64,000 nucleotides of DNA, taken from assembly GCF_001436025.1 (NCBI RefSeq), contig NZ_AZEQ01000001.1, positions 124,001 to 188,000 of the forward strand, given 5' to 3'. The notes below the pieces were generated by a model. That model was given only the letters and a program-made list of their open reading frames with translations, made no database searches and was not told the origin of the DNA. Below, piece by piece: positions 37,208 to 45,303 of the stretch. Each line of letters opens with the position of its first letter. Positions within the stretch are counted from its first letter, which is position 1. Source of the DNA: Limosilactobacillus mucosae DSM 13345 (lineage in GTDB: Bacteria; Bacillota; Bacilli; Lactobacillales; Lactobacillaceae). Made by a program: the position numbers and the translations under genes.

Positions 37208-38272
37208 ATGGAAGAAAAAACACAACCAGCTAAAGCGCCTAAAAATAAAAAATGGCGCTGGCTTAAATGGCTGTTGGCTTTAATCGTTGCAGGGCTTGCA
37301 ATTGGTGGCGGCTATGAATACTATCAGGTTCATCAAGCTGCTTCAAAAGTATTTAGTGATAATGCCAAGGTTGATAAAAAGCTGCGTCAAGGTAAGCCAA
37401 TCACGATTTTAACGCTGGGACTTGATTCAGGGGCTTTAGGGCGTAAAAATTGGGGAGTTGGCAATACCGACTCGATTGAAGTCATTACCGTTAACCCAAA
37501 GAAGAAAACTGTTCGGTTAACAGCAATTTCTCGTGATATTCCAGTAAAGGTAAAAACAAGTAAAGGATACACCTACGTTAAGCTGAACGCGGCCTATGCG
37601 CTGGGCGGCGTCAAGGAAACGAAGAAGCAGGTAGAGGACCTGCTTGGCATTAAGATCGACTACTACGCCTCTGTTGACATGGGAGTCTTGGAAAAAGTCG
37701 TTGATGCGGTTGGCGGGGTAACGGTCAACAATTCATTTGCCTTTACCTATGAAGGACATCACTTTAAAAAGGGCAAGCAGCATTTGAACGGCAGTCAAGC
37801 ACTTAAATATTCCCGGATGCGCTATGATGATCCAAGAGGCGACTATGGCCGTCAATACCGTCAACAGCAGATCTTAGAGGCCGTTATCAATAAGTTTAAG
37901 AAAAATGGCTCGATCACGGTTGCCAATAAGCTTTTGCAGGCGGCTGGCGATGGCGTCCGGACCGATCTGCCGGTTAAAGCCGTTACGACGCTTTATACCA
38001 AATACAGTCCAGCACTGAGCAACGTTAAGATCGATCATCTGCAGGGAATCAGTGCCACGATTGATGGCGTATCCTTCCAGGCAGTCACGCCAACTGAGAT
38101 CAACCGGGTCTCCAAGGCAATTCGCAAATCAATTGGTGAAAAGCCAAAACATGTTACCAACACGGAAACCAGACTTTACAACTATGCCGTTCAAAATGGC
38201 TATGATGGAATCAACAATCTTGAGTTCACGCTGCCAAACGGTGCCGAATATAGTACGGTTGTAAGCAATTAA
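37208..38272 (+). CDS. LytR-CpsA-Psr family wall polymer ligase
   Basis: 354-residue type II membrane protein: cytoplasmic basic N-terminus, one membrane helix (residues ~20-38), then an extracellular LCP domain. Family arginines and aspartates appear in LGLDSGALGRKNWGVGNTDSIEVITVNPKKKTVRLTAISRDI, in NAAYALGGV, and in YSRMRYDDPRGDYGRQYRQQQILEAV. LCP enzymes attach teichoic acids or polysaccharides to peptidoglycan. The ribosome binding site is poor (GCGGAT). Single gene. Confidence 0.92.
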   Translation: MEEKTQPAKAPKNKKWRWLKWLLALIVAGLAIGGGYEYYQVHQAASKVFSDNAKVDKKLRQGKPITILTLGLDSGALGRKNWGVGNTDSIEVITVNPKKKTVRLTAISRDIPVKVKTSKGYTYVKLNAAYALGGVKETKKQVEDLLGIKIDYYASVDMGVLEKVVDAVGGVTVNNSFAFTYEGHHFKKGKQHLNGSQALKYSRMRYDDPRGDYGRQYRQQQILEAVINKFKKNGSITVANKLLQAAGDGVRTDLPVKAVTTLYTKYSPALSNVKIDHLQGISATIDGVSFQAVTPTEINRVSKAIRKSIGEKPKHVTNTETRLYNYAVQNGYDGINNLEFTLPNGAEYSTVVSN

Positions 38273-38304
38273 AAAAGAGCTGAGGAATTCCTCAGCTTTT
38301 TTTT
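38271..38304. terminator. Bidirectional terminator LCP / YeiH
   Basis: AGCTGAGG (38278-38285) pairs with CCTCAGCT (38290-38297) with A and T runs on either side. Confidence 0.92.
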
Positions 38305-38309
38305 GACAT

Positions 38310-39350
38310 TTAGAAGAATAATTTGCTCATGGCAGCCACGAAGGTTAATAATACCACCGAGCCTAAAATGGCAGCCAGCAGCGCGTTGCGGCCGCGTGTC
38401 AGCAAGACCTTAAAGTTAACGCTCATACCAAGGGCAGCCATTGCCATTCCTAAGACCAGGTAGGCCAGCTTAACCAGACCAGCAATAACAGCGGCGCCTA
38501 ATGGCATAAAGGTGCCAATCACGCTGGCCAGAATAAAGCCGACCATAAACCAAGGAATCGGGACGCGTTTTTGGTCATTCGTTAAAACGATTGAGCCATC
38601 CTTAATCCCTTGTTTTTGGTACCACCAGCCAATGATCATCGCGGCCGGTGCCAGCATCAGGACTCGTGAAAGCTTGGTAATGATTGCAGTGTCCAGACTG
38701 ACCGGACCACCAGCGCTGCTGGCAGCTACGGCATGGGCGATCTCGTGCAGCGAGCCGCCCGTCATAACGCCAAACTGAACGGCAGACATGTGTAAAAGCG
38801 GCTTGATGCCAATTTCCAAAAGCGTGAATAAAGTTCCCAGAATCGCAACGATAGCAACGGCAACGACCTTGTTTTCACGCTGACGCTCAGCTTCGGTTTC
38901 GTTGGCGGCATTGTCAAACTGTGATGAGATTCCCATTACGGCTGCCGCACCGCAGATTCCGGTTCCGCTGGCGACCAGAATGGCCAGATGACGATCAACG
39001 CCAAAGCGCCGCGCCAAGGAATAAACCAGCAGAATCGTCCCCGAAACGATTACGACTGCCAGCAGGATGGTCTTGATGCCGGCTTGTGCCAGGGCAATCA
39101 GATTCAACTTAAATCCTAAAAGAATAATGCCCAGACGCAAAAATTTATTGGAGATCAGGCCGATTCCAGGCTGACTGTAAGCAACGGCAGGCTGAGCTAA
39201 CTGCATCAGCATTCCTAGAATCAAGGCAATTACCAAAGCACCAATTACGGACAGGTAGGGCAGACCGCCTAAAAAAGAGCCTGCCAGAGAGCAGAGCAGC
39301 GTAAGCAAAAATGCTACGATAAACTGCCGTGAGAATAATGTATTAATCAT
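38310..39350 (-). CDS. YeiH-family (UPF0324) membrane protein
   Basis: 346 residues and about ten hydrophobic segments; stretches such as LRLGIILLGFKLNL, GTGICGAAAVMG and GVMTGGSLHEIAHAVAA are those of the YeiH/UPF0324 family, sometimes annotated as putative sulfate exporters; the transported substrate is not proven. AAAGGG lies 8 bases before the chosen ATG at 39350. Divergent from a LysR gene, the same pairing as yeiH/yeiE in enterobacteria, which suggests the regulator controls it. Confidence 0.88.
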   Translation of the reverse strand: MINTLFSRQFIVAFLLTLLCSLAGSFLGGLPYLSVIGALVIALILGMLMQLAQPAVAYSQPGIGLISNKFLRLGIILLGFKLNLIALAQAGIKTILLAVVIVSGTILLVYSLARRFGVDRHLAILVASGTGICGAAAVMGISSQFDNAANETEAERQRENKVVAVAIVAILGTLFTLLEIGIKPLLHMSAVQFGVMTGGSLHEIAHAVAASSAGGPVSLDTAIITKLSRVLMLAPAAMIIGWWYQKQGIKDGSIVLTNDQKRVPIPWFMVGFILASVIGTFMPLGAAVIAGLVKLAYLVLGMAMAALGMSVNFKVLLTRGRNALLAAILGSVVLLTFVAAMSKLFF

Positions 39351-39475
39351 ATCCAAAACCCTTTCTCTTAACTCGGATTGATGATGATTTAAGCCTATCA
39401 TGTTATATTAATAAATAAAAATTAGTATTTTTTAGATATTCAAAGTTTTACTTATTAAAAATTGAGGTGACGCTT

Positions 39476-40372
39476 ATGCAACCAGATCCGCTGCTCGATC
39501 ATCGCAGCGAAACGTTGCTGGCCGTTTCAAAAACGGGATCGCTGACGGCAGCCGCCAAATTGCTGTTTGTTACGCAGCCGGCCGTTTCACAGCAGCTGAA
39601 CGCTTGGGAAAAGGAGCTGGGATTCAAGCTGCTTGATCATCAGGGAAAGAAAGTAGCCTTGACTCCTGGTGCCAAGCGCTTGGTTGATTATTTGACGTTT
39701 CTAAGGAATGAGAACCAAAAAATGCTGGCAGAGCTGAAAATACAGACTGCGCCATTAAGATTGGGGTCGACGCTTTCAATTGGCAGTTTTCTACTGCCCC
39801 AGGTGCTGGCTAAAATGATCGAGCAGGACTGGCCAGTTACGACACAGATCGGCAATACGCAGACACTGCTCAGCCAAATTCAAAGAGGGGAACTGGATGC
39901 GGCACTAGTTGAGGGAGATTTTGATCATCGGCATTTTGTCTGGGAAACCATTGGCCAAGAAAAATTTGCCCTGTTTGGCAGCCACCAGCTTAAAGCAGCG
40001 GTCAATCTAGAAAATTTGTTTGACTATCCGCTTTTAGTTCGTGAACCGGGATCCGGGACACGACAGATTCTGGAAAAATGGCTGCAGGGGCATGGCAGTT
40101 CCTTGACAGATTTTAAACAGATAATTGAGATTGGCAGTCCCAATGCCATTATTGAGCTGCTTAAAGACGGCGTGGGCATCAGCTTTATGTACCAAGCGCT
40201 GGTTGAAGACGAACTGGCAGCCGGACAGCTTTTTGAATGGAAGTTGAACGGACTGGCAATTGAGCACGCGCTTTATCTGGTAACGGCTCAAAACAGCTTC
40301 TTTAAAAACCAGCGCCACCAGCTGGCACGGATCTGCCGGCAGCTGAACGAATCGAATCTGGCTGACAGGTGA
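39476..40372 (+). CDS. LysR-family regulator divergent from the YeiH gene
   Basis: 298 residues. N-terminal winged helix (LLAVSKTGSLTAAAKLLFVTQPAVSQQLNAWEKELGFKLLDH) followed by a two-lobed inducer-binding domain. ATG 39476 has GAGGTGA 5 bases upstream; the in-frame GTG inside that site is less likely. The 125-bp divergent gap to the YeiH gene is AT-rich with TTA/TAA-type repeats suited to a shared operator. Confidence 0.9.
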   Translation: MQPDPLLDHRSETLLAVSKTGSLTAAAKLLFVTQPAVSQQLNAWEKELGFKLLDHQGKKVALTPGAKRLVDYLTFLRNENQKMLAELKIQTAPLRLGSTLSIGSFLLPQVLAKMIEQDWPVTTQIGNTQTLLSQIQRGELDAALVEGDFDHRHFVWETIGQEKFALFGSHQLKAAVNLENLFDYPLLVREPGSGTRQILEKWLQGHGSSLTDFKQIIEIGSPNAIIELLKDGVGISFMYQALVEDELAAGQLFEWKLNGLAIEHALYLVTAQNSFFKNQRHQLARICRQLNESNLADR

Positions 40373-40588
40373 AAATCAGCAGGTGATTTTGACTGAGATT
40401 TTGACTGAGATGCTGTTATGATTAAGCTTTCTTAAGCAATATTCGCAATTACTTCACAAATCTGCCACAGCTTAATTGCATTTAATCGGTAAGATAATGA
40501 CAATCAAATTAATCAAGCAACGGTGATTGATTTGATGATCCCCTACTTTTTCTCAAAAATACTCCCAATTATTGAATAAAGCACTAAC
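40373..40588 (+). other. Intergenic region with tandem TTGACTGAGA and C-rich motifs
   Basis: GATTTTGACTGAGATTTTGACTGAGATG near 40385 contains two direct copies of TTTTGACTGAGA. Downstream lie separated C-rich motifs (GATCCCCTAC near 40539, ACTCCCAATT near 40562) before a terminator whose loop is TTCCCCCAAG. No gene with a ribosome binding site. Possible small RNA region, see findings; no clear promoter was found. Confidence 0.35.
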
Positions 40589-40626
40589 AAAGCCGCTCAG
40601 TTCCCCCAAGCTGAGCGGCTTTATTT
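40589..40626 (+). terminator. Terminator upstream of the cysteine desulfurase gene
   Basis: AAAGCCGCTCAG (40589-40600) pairs perfectly with 40611-40622 around TTCCCCCAAG, followed by ATTTT. It is over 200 bp past the LysR gene. Confidence 0.88.
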
Positions 40627-40653
40627 TGCGTCTGGACGGCAAAGGTTTATACT
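40626..40653 (+). promoter_or_regulatory. Promoter of the cysteine desulfurase gene
   Basis: TTGCGT (40626-40631) and TATACT (40648-40653) are 16 bp apart, directly after the preceding terminator. Confidence 0.65.
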
Positions 40654-40708
40654 AGGAAATGCGCTAGAACAAGAACCTTGACCAAATCAAAAAATGGGAG
40701 CGAATATT

Positions 40709-41881
40709 TTGGACAAGCGAGTATATATTGATAATGCCGGCACCACGCCAATGGCTCCAGAGGTCGTTGCTGAAATGACCGATAAGATGAGCAATGTCTT
40801 TGGCAATGCCTCAACGACCAACTATTATGGCCGGATTGCCAAACAGGTATTGGAAGACAGCCGTCATGTGATGGCCAAGTCAATCAACGCTGCTTATGAT
40901 GATGAGATCGTGATTACCAGTGGTGGAACGGAAAGTGACAATACCGCCATCAAGCAGACGGCATTGGCCCGCGCCAGTGAAGGACGCCATATCATTACGA
41001 CGCGGTTTGAGCACGAGGCGATTCTACGGCCTTTAGAAGATCTGGAACGGCAAGGGTATGAGGTTACCTACCTTGATGTTGATGAGAACGGTCAGATTGA
41101 TCTGGCAGAGCTGAAACGGGCGCTTCGTCCTGATACGATTCTGGTCTCGATCATGACGGTCAATAATGAAGTCGGCAGTCATCTGCCAATTCATGAAATC
41201 GGTGAGATCGTGGCACCAACCAATGCCTGGTTCCACACAGATGCGGTTCAGGCTTATGGAACCGTGCCAATCGACGTCCAAAAAGACAAGATTGATCTGC
41301 TCTCGGTTTCTGGTCATAAGCTGAACGGTCCTAAGATGATTGGCTTTTTATATCGACGGCGGGGCATTAATTTTCCATCGTTCGTCCGTGGTGGCGACCA
41401 AGAGCTTAAACGGCGGGCAGGGACTGAAAACGTACCGGCAGCGGCTGGTTTTGCCAAAGCAATTGATCTGCACCTGGCTGATTTAGAAAAGCAGGCCGCG
41501 CGCTATCTGGATTTGAAAAAGCATCTGGTTGATGGACTAGAAGCCAATGGAATCGACTTTGCGGTCAATGGTCGCTTAAACGAGGGAATGGCGCCACAAG
41601 TCATCAGTATCTGGTTTAAAGGTGTCCCCAACGATGCTCTTTTGACGAATCTGGATCTGGATGGCATTGTCGGCGCGGCGGGATCGGCCTGCACGTCTGG
41701 CTCGTTGGACCCTTCGCATGTCTTGGTAGCCATGTATGGTCAAGACAGTCCTCGTGTCTGGGAGACGTTAAGATTTAGTTTTGGTATCTACAATACGATT
41801 GAAGATGTTGATTGCCTGCTGGCTGCGTTGATTAAATACGTGCCACGGCTTAAAGACAATGGCGATCGGGGACAGCGTTAA
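40709..41881 (+). CDS. Cysteine desulfurase (NifS/IscS-like)
   Basis: PLP enzyme releasing sulfur from cysteine for thiolated tRNA or Fe-S clusters; 390 residues. VYIDNAGTTPM opens the fold, SGGTESDNTAI binds the cofactor phosphate, HTDAVQAYG and SGHKLNGPKMIGFLY hold the PLP lysine, and SACTSGSLDPSHVL holds the catalytic Cys. TTG 40709 is preferred over ATG 40694 because ATGGGAG forms the ribosome binding site for it. Its usual partner thiI is not adjacent here. Confidence 0.92.
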   Translation: MDKRVYIDNAGTTPMAPEVVAEMTDKMSNVFGNASTTNYYGRIAKQVLEDSRHVMAKSINAAYDDEIVITSGGTESDNTAIKQTALARASEGRHIITTRFEHEAILRPLEDLERQGYEVTYLDVDENGQIDLAELKRALRPDTILVSIMTVNNEVGSHLPIHEIGEIVAPTNAWFHTDAVQAYGTVPIDVQKDKIDLLSVSGHKLNGPKMIGFLYRRRGINFPSFVRGGDQELKRRAGTENVPAAAGFAKAIDLHLADLEKQAARYLDLKKHLVDGLEANGIDFAVNGRLNEGMAPQVISIWFKGVPNDALLTNLDLDGIVGAAGSACTSGSLDPSHVLVAMYGQDSPRVWETLRFSFGIYNTIEDVDCLLAALIKYVPRLKDNGDRGQR

Positions 41882-41944
41882 GATGACACTATGTTAAGAT
41901 AATTAACGTTATGTTCATTAAGAAAATAATATGAGTTGTGAATG

Positions 41945-41969
41945 GAGTCGCTTGCAACGGCTCTTTTTT
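41945..41969 (+). terminator. Terminator after the cysteine desulfurase gene
   Basis: GAGTCG (41945-41950) pairs with CGGCTC (41958-41963) with one G-U pair, followed by TTTTTT. Confidence 0.75.
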
Positions 41970-42019
41970 GTAGCTTTAACATAAACCAACTTAATAATAG
42001 ACAAACTATAAAAAACGTC

Positions 42020-42047
42020 TTGCATAATCGCTTTGATTTGATATTAT
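42020..42047 (+). promoter_or_regulatory. Promoter of the 30-codon membrane peptide gene
   Basis: TTGCAT (42020-42025) and TATTAT (42042-42047) are 16 bp apart; the transcript would begin near the 5' arm (42058-42067) of the outer inverted repeat. Confidence 0.65.
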
Positions 42048-42057
42048 AAATGCATTA

Positions 42058-42202
42058 AGAAATCTCATTTTATTTTAAGAAAGGAGCTTGATCGCAATGG
42101 CACCATCAGCAATTGTCCTAACCATTATTATCCTAGTCCTGGTCATTATTATCGTGCGGGCCGTGCGATCAAGAATCCCAGCTTTTTAGCATTGAGATTT
42201 CT
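42058..42202 (+). repeat. Nested inverted repeats around the 30-codon gene
   Basis: Outer: AGAAATCTCA (42058-42067) with TGAGATTTCT (42193-42202), both outside the frame. Inner: CTTGATCGCA (42087-42096), lying between the ribosome binding site and the ATG, with TGCGATCAAG (42164-42173) near the end of the frame. Both are perfect 10-bp pairs and nest, so the mRNA can fold with its translation start closed. Confidence 0.8.
42097..42189 (+). CDS. 30-residue hydrophobic peptide, type I toxin-like
   Basis: ATG 42097 follows AAGGAGC by 9 bases. The product starts MAPSAIVLTIIILVLVIIIV, a single membrane helix, and ends in a short basic tail (RAVRSRIPAF). Size and layout are those of type I toxins such as Fst or of small regulatory membrane peptides. 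The mRNA has its own promoter, nested inverted repeats that would hide the translation start, a further pair TGTCCAC/GTGGACA (42202-42208, 42238-42244) and a terminator at 42270. I see no clear antisense RNA promoter, so toxin function is inference. Confidence 0.7.
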   Translation: MAPSAIVLTIIILVLVIIIVRAVRSRIPAF

Positions 42203-42267
42203 GTCCACGACGCGCGCCTAAAACCGAAAACGCGGTAGTGGACAAGCATGAATTTGGATCCTCGCTT

Positions 42268-42308
42268 GACATCCACTGCTTGTTGAATCGGCAGTGGATG
42301 TTTTTATT
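42268..42308 (+). terminator. Terminator of the 30-codon gene transcript
   Basis: ACATCCACTGC pairs perfectly with GCAGTGGATGT (about 42269-42279 with 42292-42302), followed by TTTTATT. Confidence 0.88.
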
Positions 42309-42339
42309 AAAAATAGATGAGAAGAAAGAGGTAATGCAT

Positions 42340-43470
42340 ATGGAGCAAGCAGCCAATACCAAACAAGCGAACTTTAGCATGAGTGCTCGTGAAAGGGCCG
42401 TACACAAAACAACCGTTAAGGAATATGCCTACAATATTTCTGCCGCGGTTGCCAACGCCATTCTGGTCACACTGGGGATGGGACTGTTGATGCAGACGAT
42501 TGCCGGTTTTGTTCACTTCCAGCCGCTGTATATGGCCGGAACGCTGGCACAGGATCTTTTAGCCCCAGCCCTGGGAATTGCCGTGGCCGTCGAATTAAGA
42601 ACGACGACGCTGGTAATGTTCAGCTCAATGATTGCAGCGACGGTTGGTTCCAACGCGGTGCACTTTGTTACGGCGACCAAAGGGGTTGCAGCTGTAACGG
42701 CAACGGGTCAGACCGCCGTTCAAGCTGCGGGGACTGGTGTTTTTAGCACGGGACAGCCGGTTTCGGCCGTCTGTGCAGCATTGATTGCGGCACTGCTGGG
42801 CAAGTACCTTTCTGGTAAGACGCCTTTGGATATGGTATTGGTTCCATTTGCGGCAACCATGGTCGGGACGCTGGCTGGTCTGGGCCTGGCTGCGGTTGTA
42901 ACGCCAGCTTTGATTGCCGTCAGTGGATTTATTGCCAAGTCGATGGCAGTCAACCCAGTGCTTGGTTCGGTCTGCATCTCGGTAGTCTGGGCCTTGTTCT
43001 TAATGACGCCGGCTTCTTCAGCGGCATTGGCGGTAGCACTGACGCTGGATCCAGTTTCTGCTGCAGCGGCTGCCATTGGTACGACAGCTCAATTCGTTGG
43101 CTTTACGGCAATGTCTTGGAAGCAGAACACGGTTGGTGCCAATATTGCTCAATTTGTAGTTACGCCTAAGCTGCAGTTCCCTAATTTGATCGTTAATCCA
43201 CTGCAACTGATTCCACCGGTTGTTGCTGCCGCGGTCTGTGCGCCATTGGCAACGGTTCTGTTTAATTTCCGCGCTACTTACACGGTTGGCGGCCTGGGTC
43301 TTAACTCGTTTATCGCGCCAATCTACTTCTGGGGGCAAGGTACTGGCTCATTTGCAACCTATGTTGTCTGCGGGATGGCACTGCCAGCATTGATCTCAGT
43401 CGTTGGCTTCCAGATCATGAAAAAGATGAAGCTGGTACGAGATGGCGAGATGCATTTGACGGTGCTTTAA
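42340..43470 (+). CDS. Membrane protein of the PTS_EIIC_2 type
   Basis: 376 residues with about nine or ten hydrophobic, Ala/Gly-rich segments. The N-terminal pattern SARERAVHKTTVKEYAYNISAAVANAILVTLGMGLLMQTIAGFVHF is the one seen in a family annotated as PTS EIIC-like in lactobacilli. No EIIA or EIIB gene lies nearby and no phosphorylation motif is visible, so it may not be a true PTS. ATG 42340 has AGAGG 9 bases upstream. A strong terminator precedes and another follows; how it is transcribed is unclear. Confidence 0.72.
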   Translation: MEQAANTKQANFSMSARERAVHKTTVKEYAYNISAAVANAILVTLGMGLLMQTIAGFVHFQPLYMAGTLAQDLLAPALGIAVAVELRTTTLVMFSSMIAATVGSNAVHFVTATKGVAAVTATGQTAVQAAGTGVFSTGQPVSAVCAALIAALLGKYLSGKTPLDMVLVPFAATMVGTLAGLGLAAVVTPALIAVSGFIAKSMAVNPVLGSVCISVVWALFLMTPASSAALAVALTLDPVSAAAAAIGTTAQFVGFTAMSWKQNTVGANIAQFVVTPKLQFPNLIVNPLQLIPPVVAAAVCAPLATVLFNFRATYTVGGLGLNSFIAPIYFWGQGTGSFATYVVCGMALPALISVVGFQIMKKMKLVRDGEMHLTVL

Positions 43471-43485
43471 GCTTTAATTGATTGT

Positions 43486-43528
43486 AATAACTCCTCGTCT
43501 GGAAAGCAGGACGAGGAGTTATTTTTTA
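43486..43528 (+). terminator. Terminator after the EIIC-like gene
   Basis: A perfect 14-bp stem, AATAACTCCTCGTC (43486-43499) with 43510-43523, followed by TTTTT. Confidence 0.93.
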
Positions 43529-43858
43529 TTTAAATATGAAAAAAACAACATCTGAGATTGTGAACAAATATTGAAAAAATCAATGATAAAACGCTTAGAA
43601 TTAACTAAATCAATTGTGAAAGCGGTATCTTCGAGAAATGCAAAAAACTTTTTAAAAAAATATTTTAAAAATTAAATATGCATAAATTCCGATTTAATCA
43701 AGGTTTAAACGACATTTATGGGTTAAAAACGAATTTATTCATTTTTCAAACATTTTTAAACATAGATGCCATCAGTTGTCAAGGGTGGTGGGGTGGATTT
43801 AATAGTTGCTTGTGTTAGAATAAGCCTTGCAAATAAGTTGAAGAAGGGAAGTTTTACT
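43529..43858. other. AT-rich intergenic region with a cre-like site
   Basis: TGAAAGCGGTATCT (43617-43630) matches the cre consensus at 13 of 14 positions. No gene with a ribosome binding site before 43859. A promoter candidate (TGGATT, 16 bp, TAGAAT) lies near 43795-43822, so the cre site would be about 170 bp upstream of the next start. Confidence 0.4.
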
Positions 43859-44092
43859 ATGTTTGTTGCTGTTGCTGCTCTCAACCAGGCCGCTCTTTTC
43901 GGCGCATTAATTGTTTTTGCCGTCATGGGTCTAGGCAGTTTGTTTGTCGTATTAAAGGATGTGCAGGATAACCTGCCGCAAACGGCCCCCTGGGTAGCAA
44001 CGACAATCAACATCAGCTGCCTTTTCGTTGAATGCGTGGGCATCGTAATTGCCATTTCCGTTTTGGTACTGGGTGCTCGCTTGGTATTTTAG
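43859..44092 (+). CDS. 77-residue two-helix membrane protein
   Basis: Starts MFVAVAALNQAALFGALIVFAVMGLGSLFVVLKDVQDNLPQ, with hydrophobic segments at residues ~12-33 and ~47-72. GAAGGGAAG precedes the ATG. I do not recognise the family; size and topology are shared by many small lactobacillar membrane proteins. A terminator follows, so it is a single gene. Confidence 0.65.
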   Translation: MFVAVAALNQAALFGALIVFAVMGLGSLFVVLKDVQDNLPQTAPWVATTINISCLFVECVGIVIAISVLVLGARLVF

Positions 44093-44108
44093 CCAAACCT
44101 GATTAATC

Positions 44109-44142
44109 GCCGCTAGGATGAAAAATCCCAGCGGCTTTTTTT
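44109..44142 (+). terminator. Terminator after the 77-residue gene
   Basis: GCCGCTAGGAT (44109-44119) pairs with ATCCCAGCGGC (44125-44135) with one mismatch, followed by seven Ts. Confidence 0.85.
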
Positions 44143-44233
44143 ATTGCCTGTGAAGGTTCCTAAAACGGCCACTCATTGTGCTTGCCGAATTGAATTTGTT
44201 TTTGATGCGGACTTGATGGATAATATAGTTAAA

Positions 44234-44247
44234 CGAAAACGCTTTCT
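44234..44247 (+). promoter_or_regulatory. cre-like site upstream of a lipoprotein gene
   Basis: CGAAAACGCTTTCT matches the cre consensus at 12 of 14 positions and is centred on a perfect AAAACGCTTT-type core. It lies just after a TAATAT -10-like element (44221-44226) and 27 bp before the ATG. Confidence 0.55.
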
Positions 44248-44273
44248 CAAATCTGTTGATGGGAGGAAATAAC

Positions 44274-45239
44274 ATGAAACGGAAATTCAATCTAATGGCC
44301 AGTGCAGTGGTTTTAGCCATGCTGCTGACTGGATGCGGTTCGGCAACGACATCGAGTCAAAAGACTTCATCCAGTTCCAGCAGTACTAAGACGGCCAAGC
44401 AGCATTCGTCGGCCAAAAAGACAAGCAAAAAAGCCCAGTCGACAGCAGCTGGCCAATCATCACAAGCCGCGCAATCATCAGCCAGTCAATCAAGTACCAG
44501 TAATGGCTCAACATCGTCAGTTGCCAGCTCTTCATCAGCTGCGGCAAAATCAACGACAGATAATTCAGCTGCCGGTCAAATCAAGACCAGTGCAGTCAAT
44601 CCAGCCGGCAGCGATGCACAGCGTCTGGCAGCCTTTAATCAATCGATCCGCGCGCAGCTGGGGAACGTTCTTTTGCCTACCACGCCAGGACTTGCTACGA
44701 CTAATGGTCATCTAAACGTTCGCTATTCTGGAAATGCCAATAGCTACACGATCTATTACAGTGTCGGCTACACGGCCAAGCGCTTGAATGATCCAACTTT
44801 AAGCTCACAGACGCCTTACCTGATCTTAAGTAAAAAGACCTATGCCAGCAAGGCTGCGGCTGCCCAGGCAATCAGACACTATGATGACAGCAGCACTGCT
44901 GGCCTGCCAACCGTTGATCTTGGTCATGGCTTAACGGGGACGATTGACGCGGGGGCTGGTCAGCGCTATCTGACGTGGAAAGAAGGACATTGGCAGCTGA
45001 CGGTTCATGCCGCAGCAGTGAATGGTGAAGATCCAGTGCCGACTGCACGCCATATTGTTGAATTATTGGAACAATTTTATCTGCCAGCACCAGACGATCG
45101 TGGGACGGGGACTTTTGAGGTCAGCGTAGGCGATGGTCAGCGGCCTCAGGTTTTGACCTGGATGCGCGGCAACGTGGTTTATACAATGGAAGCCCACAGT
45201 ATCGATACCTTGGTTCAAATGGCGGCCAGTCTTAAGTAG
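44274..45239 (+). CDS. Lipoprotein of unknown function
   Basis: 321 residues. Signal peptide with lipobox LLTGC (Cys at about residue 20), so it is a membrane-anchored lipoprotein. A long Ser/Gln/Ala/Lys-rich linker (residues ~22-110) is followed by a globular domain (QRLAAFNQSIRAQLGNVLLPTTPGL ... QVLTWMRGNVVYTMEAHSIDTLVQMAASL) that I cannot assign. GGGAGG lies 8 bases before ATG 44274. Single gene with a cre-like site at its promoter. Confidence 0.82.
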   Translation: MKRKFNLMASAVVLAMLLTGCGSATTSSQKTSSSSSSTKTAKQHSSAKKTSKKAQSTAAGQSSQAAQSSASQSSTSNGSTSSVASSSSAAAKSTTDNSAAGQIKTSAVNPAGSDAQRLAAFNQSIRAQLGNVLLPTTPGLATTNGHLNVRYSGNANSYTIYYSVGYTAKRLNDPTLSSQTPYLILSKKTYASKAAAAQAIRHYDDSSTAGLPTVDLGHGLTGTIDAGAGQRYLTWKEGHWQLTVHAAAVNGEDPVPTARHIVELLEQFYLPAPDDRGTGTFEVSVGDGQRPQVLTWMRGNVVYTMEAHSIDTLVQMAASLK

Positions 45240-45253
45240 TGTCTCTAGATAAT

Positions 45254-45290
45254 AAAAATCGCACTGTCCAGTGGCAGTGCGATTTTTATT
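45254..45290. terminator. Bidirectional terminator lipoprotein / permease
   Basis: A perfect 13-bp stem, AAAAATCGCACTG (45254-45266) with 45275-45287, with A and T flanks. Confidence 0.93.
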
Positions 45291-45303
45291 TGATCGGTTT
45301 TGG

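Noticed and set aside
42190-42270. Antisense RNA promoter against the 30-codon gene
   Set aside because: TTGTCC with TTTAGG at 17 bp on the minus strand is a poor match, and no minus-strand terminator fits it; not strong enough to annotate.
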